Assembly (NCBI GenBank): GCA_910584345.1 | Contig: CAJTZX010000005.1 | Coordinates: 1-64,000 of the forward strand | From: an uncultured Eubacterium sp. | Lineage (GTDB): Bacteria; Bacillota; Clostridia; Lachnospirales; Lachnospiraceae | DNA length: 64,000 nt | Direction of reading: 5' to 3' | Shown here: positions 45,175 through 54,946 of the stretch, one piece after another | Layout: each line of letters opens with the position of its first letter | Numbering within the stretch: the first letter of the stretch is position 1 | Made by a program: the position numbers and the translations under genes | The notes under the pieces: model-generated | Told to the model about the DNA's origin: nothing | The model's database searches: none | Seen by the model: the letters and a program-made list of their open reading frames with translations, nothing else

Positions 45175-46476
45175 GTAAAAACAAATCGAAATTCCGGTGC
45201 CAATGCACCATCCGACAGGCCATGCCAGCCAGATGCCGATGGCTGCGTCTAAGATGCCGGAAAATAAAAATGCAAGTATTACACGCAGTGCCAAGTCAGA
45301 AAAGGTAGCAACCATAAACTGTTTCATAGCTCCGGCTCCGCGCAGTATGCCGTCGGCGATGAGTTTTACGGATACAACGAAATAAAACGGAGATAAAATA
45401 AACAGAAATTGCTGTCCGGTATGTAATGCCTGTTCGGATGAAGAGTCCATAAATAACAGCAGCAGATATTTTCCAAAGCAAAGATACAGCAGGCAAAGTG
45501 GAAGGCATAAAATCCAGACAAGTTTGATACCGCCCCGAAAGCCTTCTTTCACTCGTAAAAATTGATTCGCTCCAATATTTTGTGCAGAGAAATTAGACAT
45601 GCCATTGCCAATGGTCGTAAAGGAAGTAATGACCAAATTGTTTAGCTTGACTGCTGCAGAATATCCGGCGGCAACACTGACACCAAAACCGTTGATACAG
45701 CCTTGGATCATAATATTGCCGATGGAGATAAATGATTGCTGTAAAATACTTGGAATGGCAATGATGGATAGCTTTTTCAATAGATTCCAGGAAAAAAGAC
45801 AGACATCAGGGCCTGCAGCAATCGCTGACAGCCGTTTTAAAATCAAAAGCACGGAGCAGATACAGCTGATACCCTGACATACAAAAGTTGCCCATGCAGT
45901 ACCGGCAATTCCCATCGAAAAAGTTTTCACAAATAAAATATCAGCCAAAATATTTGCTGTGGAAGAAGCAGCCAGAAACAGAAAAGGTGTTTTGGAATCA
46001 CCCAAAGCAGAAAAAATTCCAGTTGCAATATTGTAAAAAAATAAAAAAGGCAGACCAAGAATATAAATATTCAAATATAAAGCAGAGTCGTCGAAAATTT
46101 CTTTCTGTGTTTTCATTAGTCTTAACATCAGATCACAGGATAAAAATCCAAATGCCATCAGCGCAGCACACAGTACGGCACTGGCAGTCAGAGCCGTATA
46201 AACAGAAGTTTTCATATTTTTAAAGTCTTTCGCGCCAAAAAACTGTGAAACGACAACAGAACACCCCATATTGCATCCAAATGCGAACGCGATATAAATA
46301 AGCGTAATATTATAGCTGTTGCCTACAGCAGCCAATGCATGTTCTCCAATAAATTTACCAGCTACAAGTGAATCTGCAATATTATATAGCTGCTGGAAGA
46401 TAATGCTTCCAAACATAGGCAGGCAGAAAGTCCATAATACTTTTTGCGGGTTTCCGATTGTCAGATCTTTATTCAT
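45151..46476 (-). CDS. MATE family multidrug/metabolite efflux transporter
   Basis: A 441-residue inner membrane protein with about twelve hydrophobic helices and the duplicated MatE layout. The N-terminal segment PQKVLWTFCLPMFGSIIFQQ, followed by YNIADSLVAGKFIGEHALAA, is typical of the family, which exports cationic compounds in exchange for sodium or protons. The start lies behind AGGAGGAATT on the minus strand. It is divergent from the LysR-type regulator at 46595, which is probably its regulator. Confidence 0.92.
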   Translation of the reverse strand: MNKDLTIGNPQKVLWTFCLPMFGSIIFQQLYNIADSLVAGKFIGEHALAAVGNSYNITLIYIAFAFGCNMGCSVVVSQFFGAKDFKNMKTSVYTALTASAVLCAALMAFGFLSCDLMLRLMKTQKEIFDDSALYLNIYILGLPFLFFYNIATGIFSALGDSKTPFLFLAASSTANILADILFVKTFSMGIAGTAWATFVCQGISCICSVLLILKRLSAIAAGPDVCLFSWNLLKKLSIIAIPSILQQSFISIGNIMIQGCINGFGVSVAAGYSAAVKLNNLVITSFTTIGNGMSNFSAQNIGANQFLRVKEGFRGGIKLVWILCLPLCLLYLCFGKYLLLLFMDSSSEQALHTGQQFLFILSPFYFVVSVKLIADGILRGAGAMKQFMVATFSDLALRVILAFLFSGILDAAIGIWLAWPVGWCIGTGISICFYKKLLAKK

Positions 46477-46528
46477 AATAATTCCTCCTCTGATGAAACA
46501 TATTTTTAGCTGAATTTTTATTGCTAAA

Positions 46529-46540
46529 GTATTATAATAC
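46529..46540. promoter_or_regulatory. 12-bp perfect palindrome in the divergent MATE/LysR promoter region
   Basis: GTATTATAATAC reads the same on both strands and contains a TATAAT -10-like hexamer in each direction. It may be a shared -10 element for the two divergent genes or part of a LysR-type operator. The assignment rests on position and symmetry only. Confidence 0.35.
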
Positions 46541-46594
46541 GAATAAAGAAATATTTAAAATACATAGATTATATAGGAGATATACAAATTTTAT

Positions 46595-47494
46595 ATGAGT
46601 ATCAATTATGAGTACTATAAGATTTTTTATTATGCTGCCAAATACAAAAATATTACACAGGCAGCAGCGGCTCTTGGAAGTAATCAGCCGAATGTCACAA
46701 GAATTATGAAGCTTTTGGAAGCCGAGTTAAGCTGTAAGCTGTTTGTACGAGAAGCAAGAGGAATTGCACTCACAGAGGAAGGAAAACGTTTATATGAGCA
46801 TGTAAAGGGCGCAGTGATACAGCTGGAACATGCGCAGGAAGAATTGTCTGTACAGATGTCTGATAATATGGGAACGGTTGAGATCGGTGCTACAGAAACT
46901 TCCTTGCACTTATTTCTGCTGGACGCCTTGCGCTGCTTTAAAGAAGCGTATCCAAAGGTCAGGATGAAAATACACAATCATACGACACCGGAAATATTAA
47001 AAAATCTATCTTCCGGCAGATTGGATTTTGCCGTATTAACGACGCCGTTTGAGCTGCAAAAATCTTTTGGCAGCAGCGAGCTGCATACGTTCCGGGAAAT
47101 ACTTGTGGGAGGACTGCAATATGCGAAGCTTGGTTTAGAAAATTGGAAAATCAGACAACTAAGAAATTATCCATGGGTCGGACTTTCCGAAGGGACAGCG
47201 ACTTATGAGTTTTACAATAAGTTCTTTTTGCAGCAGCAGGCGGACATAGAACTGGATATGGAAGCAGCTACTTCGGATCTTTTAATTCCTCTCATACAAA
47301 ATAATTTTGGAATCGGGTTTATTCCGGAAATGCTGGCGTACCCGCTGCTTCAGGAAAAGACACTTGTGCAGATACCGTTGGACTGCAGCCTGCCGGAGCG
47401 AAAAATTTGTCTTGTTTTTGATAAAGGAAGAGGAAGAAGCGTTGTTTCTATGGAGTTACAAAAATATCTGAAAAACAGGAAGGCCTGTGACTGA
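46595..47494 (+). CDS. LysR family transcriptional regulator
   Basis: A 299-residue regulator: N-terminal winged helix-turn-helix (YYAAKYKNITQAAAALGSNQ then PNVTRIMKLLEAELSCKLF, ending ALTEEGKRLYEH) and a C-terminal periplasmic-binding-like effector domain (VEIGATETSLHLFL, FGIGFIPEML). Divergent transcription from the MATE gene suggests it controls that transporter; the inducer is unknown. Start ATG 46595 follows TAGGAGA at slightly long spacing. Confidence 0.92.
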   Translation: MSINYEYYKIFYYAAKYKNITQAAAALGSNQPNVTRIMKLLEAELSCKLFVREARGIALTEEGKRLYEHVKGAVIQLEHAQEELSVQMSDNMGTVEIGATETSLHLFLLDALRCFKEAYPKVRMKIHNHTTPEILKNLSSGRLDFAVLTTPFELQKSFGSSELHTFREILVGGLQYAKLGLENWKIRQLRNYPWVGLSEGTATYEFYNKFFLQQQADIELDMEAATSDLLIPLIQNNFGIGFIPEMLAYPLLQEKTLVQIPLDCSLPERKICLVFDKGRGRSVVSMELQKYLKNRKACD

Positions 47495-47531
47495 CTGTTT
47501 TTGATTATTGCAAATATAAGTGCTTTTTTTG

Positions 47532-47560
47532 TTTCCAACGAGCTCTATTCATGCTATACT
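47532..47560 (+). promoter_or_regulatory. Sigma-A promoter with extended -10 before ogt
   Basis: TTTCCA (47532-47537), 17-bp spacer and TATACT (47555-47560) with TG at 47552-47553. It may serve ogt and the downstream dnaE. Confidence 0.6.
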
Positions 47561-47606
47561 GGAAAAAGATATCATGATATATAGTGCAGCTACAAAGGAG
47601 AAAACA

Positions 47607-48122
47607 ATGGTTTATATATGCAAATATGAATCACCGATCGGAAACTTAACAGCAGCCAGCAACGGCATGGCGTTGACAGGGTTGTGGTTTGACGGACAAA
47701 AATATTTTGGCAGTACGTTAACAGAAGAATATGAAGAACGGGATCTGCCTGTATTCGCAAAAACAAGAGATTGGCTGGATCTGTATTTTTATGGTGAAAA
47801 TCCAGATTTTATGCCTCCGATTGCAGTCAGCGGCTCGGATTTTAGAAAAGCGGTATGGAGTATTTTGCGGCAGATTCCATATGGGAAGACGATGACATAT
47901 GGAGAGATTGCAAAAAAGATGGCTAGACAGATGGGAACGGCGCAGATGTCTGCACAGGCGGTAGGAGCAGCGGTAGGCCGCAATCCGATTTCCATACTGA
48001 TCCCATGTCATCGGGTGGTAGGATCAAACGGGAGTCTGACCGGATATGCAGGTGGAATTGAAAAAAAGGCTGCTCTGCTTTCTTTGGAAAAAGTAGATAT
48101 GGAGCAGTTTGATAAGGAATAG
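47607..48122 (+). CDS. ogt: Methylated-DNA-protein-cysteine methyltransferase
   Basis: Suicide repair enzyme that removes O6-alkyl groups from guanine in DNA. The active-site motif ISILIPCHRVVGSNGSLTGY is intact and the preceding YGKTMTYGEIAKKMA region is the DNA-binding winged helix. ATG 47607 follows AAAGGAG; a longer in-frame ORF from 47520 overlaps the promoter. Length 171 is normal for Ogt; no AdaA fusion is present. Confidence 0.95.
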   Translation: MVYICKYESPIGNLTAASNGMALTGLWFDGQKYFGSTLTEEYEERDLPVFAKTRDWLDLYFYGENPDFMPPIAVSGSDFRKAVWSILRQIPYGKTMTYGEIAKKMARQMGTAQMSAQAVGAAVGRNPISILIPCHRVVGSNGSLTGYAGGIEKKAALLSLEKVDMEQFDKE

Positions 48123-48153
48123 GGAAAGTACAAGCAGATAGGAGCAGATCAAA

Positions 48154-51100
48154 ATGGCATTTGCACACTTACACGTTCATACAGAATACAGTTTGTTAGA
48201 CGGTTCTAATAAAATTCAGGAATATGTAGCCTGTGTCAAGGAGCAAGGCATGAGTGCTGCAGCAATTACAGATCACGGGGCTATGTATGGAGTGATTGAA
48301 TTTTATAAAACAGCCAAAGCAGCAGGCATTAACCCAATTCTTGGCTGCGAAGTATATGTTGCGCCAAATTCACGTTTTGACAGAGAACGTGTCAGCGGGG
48401 AAGACCGCTATTATCATCTTGTATTGCTTGCAGAAAATAATGAGGGATATGGCAATCTGATGAAAATCGTTTCCAAAGGATTTGTGGACGGTTTTTATTA
48501 CAGGCCGCGTGTGGATATGGAGGTATTGGAGCGGTTTCATGAAGGAATTATAGCCACGAGCGCTTGTATTGCCGGTGAGGTGCAGCGGGAGCTGCTGCGC
48601 GGTGACTATGAAAAAGCAAAAAAAACTGCGTTAAAATACGAAGCCTGTTTTGGAAAAGGTAATTTTTTTCTGGAGCTGCAGGATCATGGACTGCCGCAGC
48701 AAAAAATGGTTAATCCGCAGCTGATACGGTTAAGTGAAGAAACGGGCATTGAGCTCGTGGTCACGAATGATGTGCATTATACGTATGCAAAAGACGCAGA
48801 AGCACATGATATTCTTTTGTGCATCCAGACTGGAAAAAAACTGCAGGATGAAGACCGTATGCGTTACGAAGGCGGACAGTACTATGTAAAAACGGAAGAA
48901 GAGATGAGGGAGTTATTTCCATATGCGCCCCAGGCAGTGGAAAATACGCAAAAAATTGCAGACCGTTGTCATGTAGAAATTGAGTTTGGCAATACGAAAG
49001 TGCCAAAATATACGGTTCCAGATGGCTACAGTGCTTGGGAATATTTAAATAAACTCTGTTTTGAAGGATTGACCGAGCGGTATCCGGGCCGGGAAGAGGA
49101 GTTAAAACCCCGTTTGGAATATGAGCTGGATGTTATACAGACAATGGGGTATGTGGATTATTTTCTGATTGTCTGGGACTACATTCATTTTGCGAAGGAG
49201 CATGGCATTAGCGTAGGGCCGGGACGCGGCAGCGCTGCCGGGTCGTTGGTGGCATATACGACAGGAATTACAAATATTGATCCCATTAAATATCATCTGA
49301 TCTTTGAGCGTTTTTTAAATCCAGAACGTGTATCCATGCCGGATATTGATGTGGATTTTTGCTTTGAAAGACGGCAGGAAGTGATCGACTATGTAGTCGA
49401 AAAGTATGGAAAAGAGTGTGTGACGCAGATTGTTACGTTTGGTACATTGGCTGCGCGAGGAGTTATTCGTGATGTTGGCCGCGTGATGGATATTCCCTAT
49501 GCATTTGTAGATTCGATTGCTAAAAATATTCCAACAGAGCTCGGCATTACGATAAAAAAGGCTTTACAAATGAATCCAGAGCTGCGTAAAATGTACGAAG
49601 AGGATGAGACAGTAACAAAGCTGATCGATATGTCCATGCGCCTGGAGGGGCTGCCAAGACATACATCCACCCACGCAGCAGGCGTGGTGATTAGTCAAAA
49701 GCCGATGGATGAATATGTACCGCTTTCCAGAGGTACCGATGGTATGATTACCACGCAGTTTACGATGACGACGCTCGAAGAGCTTGGATTGCTGAAAATG
49801 GATTTTCTTGGACTGCGTACACTGACAGTTATCGACAGTGCGGCGAGGCTGGCGGAAAAAAGCAACGGCATTCACATAGATATGGATCATATTGATTTCG
49901 AAGATGAAAAAGTATTGGAGTCATTAGGAACCGGGCGTACGGATGGTGTATTTCAGCTGGAAAGCGCAGGGATGAAAAATTTTGTTAAGGAGCTAAAGCC
50001 GAAGAGTCTGGAAGATGTGATCGCCGGTATTGCGTTATACCGCCCGGGCCCAATGGACTTTATTCCGGCTTATGTACGCGGTAAAAATATGCATGGTGAA
50101 ATTCAATACGATTGCCCGCAGCTGGAGCCGATATTGTCGCCGACGTATGGATGTATTGTTTATCAGGAACAGGTGATGCAGATTGTCCGTGATCTGGCCG
50201 GCTATACATGGGGACGCAGCGATATCGTACGACGTGCGATGTCCAAGAAAAAAGGCAAGGTTATGGAGGAAGAACGCAAAAACTTTGTTTATGGCAATAA
50301 AGAGCAGGGAGTCAAAGGATGTATTGAGAATGGAATTAGTGAGCAGGTGGCGAATAAGATCTATGATGAAATGATAGATTTTGCCAAATATGCGTTTAAT
50401 AAGTCACATGCAGCGGCGTATGCGGTTATTTCTTATCAGACGGCTTATTTGAAATACTATTATCCGGTGGAGTTTATGGCTGCGTTAATGACATCTGTAA
50501 TGGCAAATATTAATAAAGTCTCTGAATATATTCAGACCTGCAGGAATATGGGCATTGCTATTTTATCGCCGGATGTGAACGAAGGAGAAAGTGAGTTTTC
50601 CGTATCCGCAGGCAATATTCGGTACGGTTTGTCTGCGATTAAAAGTGTCGGGCATCCGGTTATTACCGCGCTTATCAAAGAACGCAGGGAGCATGGGCCT
50701 TATAAAAATCTAGAAGATTTCATTACGCGGCTGAGCGATAAGGAACTGAATAAACGCGCAGTGGAGAATTTTGTAAAGGCTGGGGCGCTGGACGGACTGG
50801 CAGGAAACCGACGACAGAAAATGCTTGTTTTTCCACAGATTATGGACAGCATCTCTCATGAGAAGAAGAACAGTATGAGCGGGCAGCTGACATTGTTTGA
50901 TATTGCGTCAGAAGAAGATAAAAAAGATTATGAGATCCGTATGCCTGATGTCGGTGAATTTGACAAAGAAATGCTGTTAGGATTTGAAAAAGAAGTGCTT
51001 GGTGTGTATATCAGCGGCCATCCACTGGAAGAATATGAGGAGAAATGGAAGAAAAATATTACGGCTCAAACAACAGATTTCTTGTTAGATGATGAAACAG

Positions 51101-51636
51101 GAGCCGCAAAAGTATACGATAATCAAAAAGTGACAGTAGGTGGAATGCTCGTTCAGCGTACGATTAAATATACGAAAAACAATAAGACGATGGCATTTCT
51201 GACATTGGAGGATTTGGTAGGCACATTGGAAATCATTGTTTTTCCAAGAGATTATGAGAAATATAAAAAATATTTTGAAGATGAAGCAAGAATTTTTGTG
51301 GAAGGCAGAGTAACAATTGAAGAAGAGAAAAATGGCAAGCTGATTTTAGAACGTGTGTATTCCTTTGACGAGACACGTAAAGAGCTGTGGCTGCAGTTTC
51401 CGGATATGGAAAGTTATGCAGCGCAGGAGATGCGTGTGCTGGAACAGCTGCGTGCTTCAGATGGACAAGATGAAGTAGTCGTATATATCAAAGACAGTAA
51501 AATGATGAAACGTCTCGGCCCGCGTTGGCGAGTATGTGCTACCGTGCCGTTTGCACAAATGCTTTCTTCGGTGTTTGGACAAAATAATGTTAAAGTTGTG
51601 GAAAAGAAGGTTGCAAACAGAGGCAAAAGATATTAG
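48154..51636 (+). CDS. dnaE: DNA polymerase III alpha subunit DnaE
   Basis: Replicative family C DNA polymerase of the DnaE type, 1160 residues. The N-terminal PHP domain begins AFAHLHVHTEYSLLDG. The palm carries VGPGRGSAAGSLVAY and the catalytic aspartates in MPDIDVDFCFERR. The helix-hairpin-helix and C-terminal OB-fold (VTVGGMLVQR, FLTLEDLVGTLEIIVFP) follow. There is no inserted proofreading exonuclease, which separates it from PolC. It starts behind AGGAGC, 31 bases after ogt. In Clostridia it usually works beside PolC in lagging-strand or primer extension. Confidence 0.97.
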   Translation: MAFAHLHVHTEYSLLDGSNKIQEYVACVKEQGMSAAAITDHGAMYGVIEFYKTAKAAGINPILGCEVYVAPNSRFDRERVSGEDRYYHLVLLAENNEGYGNLMKIVSKGFVDGFYYRPRVDMEVLERFHEGIIATSACIAGEVQRELLRGDYEKAKKTALKYEACFGKGNFFLELQDHGLPQQKMVNPQLIRLSEETGIELVVTNDVHYTYAKDAEAHDILLCIQTGKKLQDEDRMRYEGGQYYVKTEEEMRELFPYAPQAVENTQKIADRCHVEIEFGNTKVPKYTVPDGYSAWEYLNKLCFEGLTERYPGREEELKPRLEYELDVIQTMGYVDYFLIVWDYIHFAKEHGISVGPGRGSAAGSLVAYTTGITNIDPIKYHLIFERFLNPERVSMPDIDVDFCFERRQEVIDYVVEKYGKECVTQIVTFGTLAARGVIRDVGRVMDIPYAFVDSIAKNIPTELGITIKKALQMNPELRKMYEEDETVTKLIDMSMRLEGLPRHTSTHAAGVVISQKPMDEYVPLSRGTDGMITTQFTMTTLEELGLLKMDFLGLRTLTVIDSAARLAEKSNGIHIDMDHIDFEDEKVLESLGTGRTDGVFQLESAGMKNFVKELKPKSLEDVIAGIALYRPGPMDFIPAYVRGKNMHGEIQYDCPQLEPILSPTYGCIVYQEQVMQIVRDLAGYTWGRSDIVRRAMSKKKGKVMEEERKNFVYGNKEQGVKGCIENGISEQVANKIYDEMIDFAKYAFNKSHAAAYAVISYQTAYLKYYYPVEFMAALMTSVMANINKVSEYIQTCRNMGIAILSPDVNEGESEFSVSAGNIRYGLSAIKSVGHPVITALIKERREHGPYKNLEDFITRLSDKELNKRAVENFVKAGALDGLAGNRRQKMLVFPQIMDSISHEKKNSMSGQLTLFDIASEEDKKDYEIRMPDVGEFDKEMLLGFEKEVLGVYISGHPLEEYEEKWKKNITAQTTDFLLDDETGAAKVYDNQKVTVGGMLVQRTIKYTKNNKTMAFLTLEDLVGTLEIIVFPRDYEKYKKYFEDEARIFVEGRVTIEEEKNGKLILERVYSFDETRKELWLQFPDMESYAAQEMRVLEQLRASDGQDEVVVYIKDSKMMKRLGPRWRVCATVPFAQMLSSVFGQNNVKVVEKKVANRGKRY

Positions 51637-51727
51637 AATAAGATAGAGATGGAGAACGACAGCCGGTGGCTGATGACAATAGGAAGTTCACAGAAAATAC
51701 AGAATCAAAAGTAGGAGGATAGTAAGA

Positions 51728-52702
51728 ATGGCTAACGAGATTAATACGATTGGTGTACTGACAAGCGGCGGAGATGCCCCTGGCATGAATGCTGCGATCC
51801 GCGCAGTAGTTCGTGAGGCGATTGCAAATGGAAAAAGAGTCATGGGTATTAAAAGAGGATACGCAGGGCTTTTGCAGGAAGAGATTTATGAAATGCATAC
51901 AACAGATGTTTCAGATATTATTCAGCGTGGCGGTACGATCTTACAAACTGCAAGGTGTAAAGAATTTACAACGGCGGAAGGACAGAAAAAAGGCGCTGAT
52001 ATTTGTACGCAGCATGGGATTGATGGCATGATTGTAATCGGCGGTGACGGTTCTTTCCGCGGGGCGCAAAAACTGGCATCTTATGGAATTAATACGGTAG
52101 GGGTTCCGGGTACGATTGATTTGGATATCGCATGTACGGATTATACGATTGGTTTTGACACAGCGGTTAATACGGCAATGGATGCAATTGACAAAGTACG
52201 TGATACATCTACTTCTCATGAACGCTGTTCCATCATTGAGGTTATGGGACGCGGCGCAGGCTTTATCGCTTTGTGGTGCGGTATCGCAAATGGAGCAGAA
52301 AATGTGCTTCTTCCGGAGAAGTATGATTATGATGAGCAGGCGCTTGTAAACAATATTATTGATAATCGTAAAAAGGGTAAAAAACATCATATTATTATTA
52401 ATGCAGAAGGCATTGGCCATTCTGCCAGCATGGCAAAACGAATTGAAGCGGCTACGGGTGTAGAGACAAGAGCAACGATTTTAGGCTATATGCAGCGTGG
52501 CGGCCGCCCGACAGCAAGGGATCGAATGATGGCATCTATGATGGGCGCCTACGCAGTTGATTTACTGTGTGATGGAAAGAGCAATCGCGTTGTAGGTACA
52601 AGAGATGGGAAGTTGATGGATATGGACATTGATGAAGCTTTGAAGATGAATAAAGAGATTAATGCATATGAATATCAAGTTAGCTGCAACTTATCGAAAT
52701 AA
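51728..52702 (+). CDS. pfkA: ATP-dependent 6-phosphofructokinase
   Basis: Glycolytic enzyme phosphorylating fructose-6-phosphate. Signature segments are GVLTSGGDAPGMNAAIRAVV, the GGDGSFRGAQKL loop (Gly rather than Asp after GGD, as in ATP-dependent rather than pyrophosphate-dependent enzymes), the catalytic GTIDLDIACTDYTIGFDTA and the YMQRGGRPTARDR effector region. Length 324 is normal. Start ATG behind AGGAGG. It follows dnaE by 91 bases that contain a small hairpin (CAGCC-GGT-GGCTG) without a T tract. Confidence 0.97.
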   Translation: MANEINTIGVLTSGGDAPGMNAAIRAVVREAIANGKRVMGIKRGYAGLLQEEIYEMHTTDVSDIIQRGGTILQTARCKEFTTAEGQKKGADICTQHGIDGMIVIGGDGSFRGAQKLASYGINTVGVPGTIDLDIACTDYTIGFDTAVNTAMDAIDKVRDTSTSHERCSIIEVMGRGAGFIALWCGIANGAENVLLPEKYDYDEQALVNNIIDNRKKGKKHHIIINAEGIGHSASMAKRIEAATGVETRATILGYMQRGGRPTARDRMMASMMGAYAVDLLCDGKSNRVVGTRDGKLMDMDIDEALKMNKEINAYEYQVSCNLSK

Positions 52703-52793
52703 GTAACCGGTCAGTCTGTTTATGCCGGTATCTCAAAGAAAATGCCTGAATAGAGTTTGAAAAGAATATACTATAAATTCGTAAAAAGCTGAT

Positions 52794-52850
52794 AGCAGCA
52801 GAAACGGGCTGGTGTATCATAGATGCGTCAGCCTGTTGTTGCTGTTTATG
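52794..52850 (+). terminator. Imperfect terminator-like hairpin after pfkA
   Basis: Long interrupted stem between AGCAGCAGAAACGGGCTG (from 52794) and CAGCCTGTTGTTGCT (ending 52843), followed by TGTTTATG. The T tract is short, so termination may be partial. Confidence 0.5.
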
Positions 52851-52934
52851 CAAAGTTTCAATAGTTATGTAAGCAGACGGTTATAAAATAGCGGGAATAT
52901 AGGACAGAATATTACAATATGTATAGGGAGTACG

Positions 52935-53732
52935 ATGATTACCAGTACGGCAAACAAACAGGTAAAAAATATCATACAGCTTACAAAAAAAGCAAAAGAG
53001 CGTCAGATACAGAAAGTATTTTTGGCAGAGGGAATGCGGATTTTTGAAGAAATACCAAAAGAATATTTGCAGAATGTTTATGTATCAGAGTCTTTCTTGC
53101 AAAAAAAAGAGAATACAAAAAAATTAGACGATATAGAGTATGAAACTGTATCCGATACTGTATTTCAGCGAATGTCCGATACGAAAACGCCACAGGGTGT
53201 TTTGTGTATTGTGCGCCAGCCAGAATATGAATGGAAAGATCTGATTCGTGGAGAACAAACACATTTGCTCGTTTTAGAAGGGATTCAAGATCCTGGTAAT
53301 CTTGGCACGATCTTTCGTACAGGGGAAGGCGCAGGGATAACCGGAATTATTATGAGCGGATGCGCAGACTTATTTGCTCCGAAAACAGTGCGGTCTACAA
53401 TGGGAAGTATATGCAGAGTACCGTTTTATACAGTTACAGATTTACAGAAAACACTTTGTATTTTAAAAGAAAAGAGAATATCCATATACGCTGCACATCT
53501 AAAAGGACAGAAATATTATGATGCATTGGATTACCGTGGCGCGGTAGCGTTTTTGATCGGCAGCGAAGGAAATGGTTTGACGGAAGAGACAGCAAGACAG
53601 GCAGATGCCTATTTGAAGATTCCAATGGGCGGACACCTGGAATCGCTGAATGCTGCGATGGCAGCCGGAATTTTGATGTATGAGGTAAACCGTCAGAGAA
53701 GGGGAGAACGTACGATTGCGAATATGGTTTAA
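52935..53732 (+). CDS. TrmH/SpoU family RNA 2'-O-methyltransferase
   Basis: A 265-residue SPOUT methyltransferase of the type annotated as 23S rRNA methyltransferase. Motif 1 is VLEGIQDPGNLGTIFRT, motif 2 is FLIGSEGNGLTEET and motif 3 is IPMGGHLESLNAAMAAGI, all knot-region signatures. The N-terminal L30e-like domain (STANKQVKNIIQLTKKAKER) binds RNA. Its end overlaps the next small gene by 17 bases, indicating translational coupling. The exact nucleotide target cannot be given. Confidence 0.92.
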   Translation: MITSTANKQVKNIIQLTKKAKERQIQKVFLAEGMRIFEEIPKEYLQNVYVSESFLQKKENTKKLDDIEYETVSDTVFQRMSDTKTPQGVLCIVRQPEYEWKDLIRGEQTHLLVLEGIQDPGNLGTIFRTGEGAGITGIIMSGCADLFAPKTVRSTMGSICRVPFYTVTDLQKTLCILKEKRISIYAAHLKGQKYYDALDYRGAVAFLIGSEGNGLTEETARQADAYLKIPMGGHLESLNAAMAAGILMYEVNRQRRGERTIANMV

Positions 53733-53979
53733 AGAATGGAAAGAAAACCGTATGCTGCGGGATTTCGTAGTATGCGAGGAAGAAGACGATACGAGGACGC
53801 ATAAGATTTTTCATGCGTTAGAAGAGGCATGCTATGAATTTGACTTAAGCAAGCCGATCTGGCTGGATGCAAATATTACAGAATTTAAAAGACATGCAAA
53901 GACGCGGTTTACAAGTGATAATTTTGTAGATTCCATTGATTTTGATTATTTGGAGATGCATGTGATTGAGGAAGATTAA
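53716..53979 (+). CDS. Small conserved Clostridia protein, function unknown
   Basis: An 87-residue soluble, acidic protein beginning MRIWFKEWKENRML, with the well-formed core TRTHKIFHALEEACYEFDL, then KPIWLDANITEFKRHAKT and FDYLEMHVIEED at the end. I recognise it only as a conserved hypothetical protein of Lachnospiraceae. TTG 53716 is taken as start because it restores the conserved N-terminus; ATG 53752 is a shorter alternative. It overlaps the rRNA methyltransferase gene. Confidence 0.78.
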   Translation: MRIWFKEWKENRMLRDFVVCEEEDDTRTHKIFHALEEACYEFDLSKPIWLDANITEFKRHAKTRFTSDNFVDSIDFDYLEMHVIEED

Positions 53980-54032
53980 AGGAAAGAATAAAAAAATATT
54001 AAAAAAATTTAATTTCTTTTTTTATAAAAATG

Positions 54033-54061
54033 TTAACCTGATCGATAAAATATGATATAAT
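54033..54061 (+). promoter_or_regulatory. Promoter with extended -10 before the alarmone synthetase
   Basis: TTAACC (54033-54038), 17-bp spacer, then TATAAT (54056-54061) preceded by TGA to form TGATATAAT. Confidence 0.7.
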
Positions 54062-54160
54062 ATCCGTATAGATAGTTAGTCGTGCAGTAGAAATGACGTT
54101 ATTGTTACAGTGATGGAAAAGAATTTCCATGTATTTCCGGCAGCATGTAGGAGGTTTTAT

Positions 54161-54817
54161 ATGGATACACCACAAAGGCTGAGTGAAGATGTTGAGAGCT
54201 GGGAGACGATGATGTTTCTGTATCACTCAGCGATCAAAGAAGTAGGGACGAAGCTGGAGATTTTAAATGATGAATTTCAGCACGTTCATCAGTACAATCC
54301 GATCGAGTACATTAAATCAAGAGTGAAGACCCCGGAAAGTATTTGCAAGAAACTAAAGCGTTATGGAAAAGAAGTGTCGATAGAAAATATGGTAAATTAT
54401 GTAAATGACATTGCAGGAATTCGTATTGTATGTTCGTTTACATCAGATATTTACCGGGTGGCAGATATGATTGGCAGACAGAATGACTTAACGGTTGTTT
54501 CTGTAAAGGACTATATCAGACACCCAAAAGAAAGTGGATATAAGAGTTATCATATGCTTGTTACAGTACCAGTATTTTTATCAGACCGTGTAGTCAATAC
54601 GAGAACAGAGATACAGATTCGTACGATGGCGATGGATTTCTGGGCAAGTCTGGAACATAAGATTTATTATAAGTTTGAAGGGAATGCACCGGAATATATC
54701 AGTCGGGATTTAAGAGAGTGTTCCGATATTGTGTCACAGTTAGATGCAAAGATGCTTTCGTTGAACAATGCAATATTGGTAGCAAAAGAAAAGCAGGCAA
54801 AAATCCATAGCGCTTAG
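54161..54817 (+). CDS. Small alarmone synthetase, RelA/SpoT domain (RelQ/YjbM type)
   Basis: Monofunctional (p)ppGpp synthetase of 218 residues. The RelA_SpoT fold is shown by KTPESICKKLKRYGKEVS, NDIAGIRIVCSFTSDIYRV, the conserved PKESGYKSYHMLV loop and TRTEIQIRTMAMDFWASLEH. There is no hydrolase, TGS or ACT domain. ATG 54161 has AGGAGG (54149-54154) six bases upstream; the in-frame GTG at 54110 does not. It has its own promoter and terminator, so it is a single-gene unit. RelQ versus RelP cannot be decided by eye, though the sequence favours RelQ. Confidence 0.9.
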   Translation: MDTPQRLSEDVESWETMMFLYHSAIKEVGTKLEILNDEFQHVHQYNPIEYIKSRVKTPESICKKLKRYGKEVSIENMVNYVNDIAGIRIVCSFTSDIYRVADMIGRQNDLTVVSVKDYIRHPKESGYKSYHMLVTVPVFLSDRVVNTRTEIQIRTMAMDFWASLEHKIYYKFEGNAPEYISRDLRECSDIVSQLDAKMLSLNNAILVAKEKQAKIHSA

Positions 54818-54825
54818 GTAAAGTC

Positions 54826-54862
54826 AGCAGAGATATTTTTAATATCTCTGCTGTTCTTTTTA
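54826..54862 (+). terminator. Rho-independent terminator after the alarmone synthetase
   Basis: Perfect 12-bp stem AGCAGAGATATT (54826-54837) with AATATCTCTGCT (54841-54852), loop TTT and then GTTCTTTTT. Confidence 0.92.
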
Positions 54863-54891
54863 TGTGCTTATTTCTATCCAATGAATGAAGA

Positions 54892-54936
54892 CAAAAAGAA
54901 AAGTCGTAAATCCTTGTTGAAACAAAGACCTACGAC
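54892..54936 (-). terminator. Rho-independent terminator of tRNA-Gly (minus strand)
   Basis: On the minus strand the arms GTCGTAGGTCTTTGTT and AACAAGGATTTACGAC (with small mismatches) pair across 54903-54936 and are followed by TTTTCTTTTT. Confidence 0.85.
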
Positions 54937-54946
54937 AATTCATAAG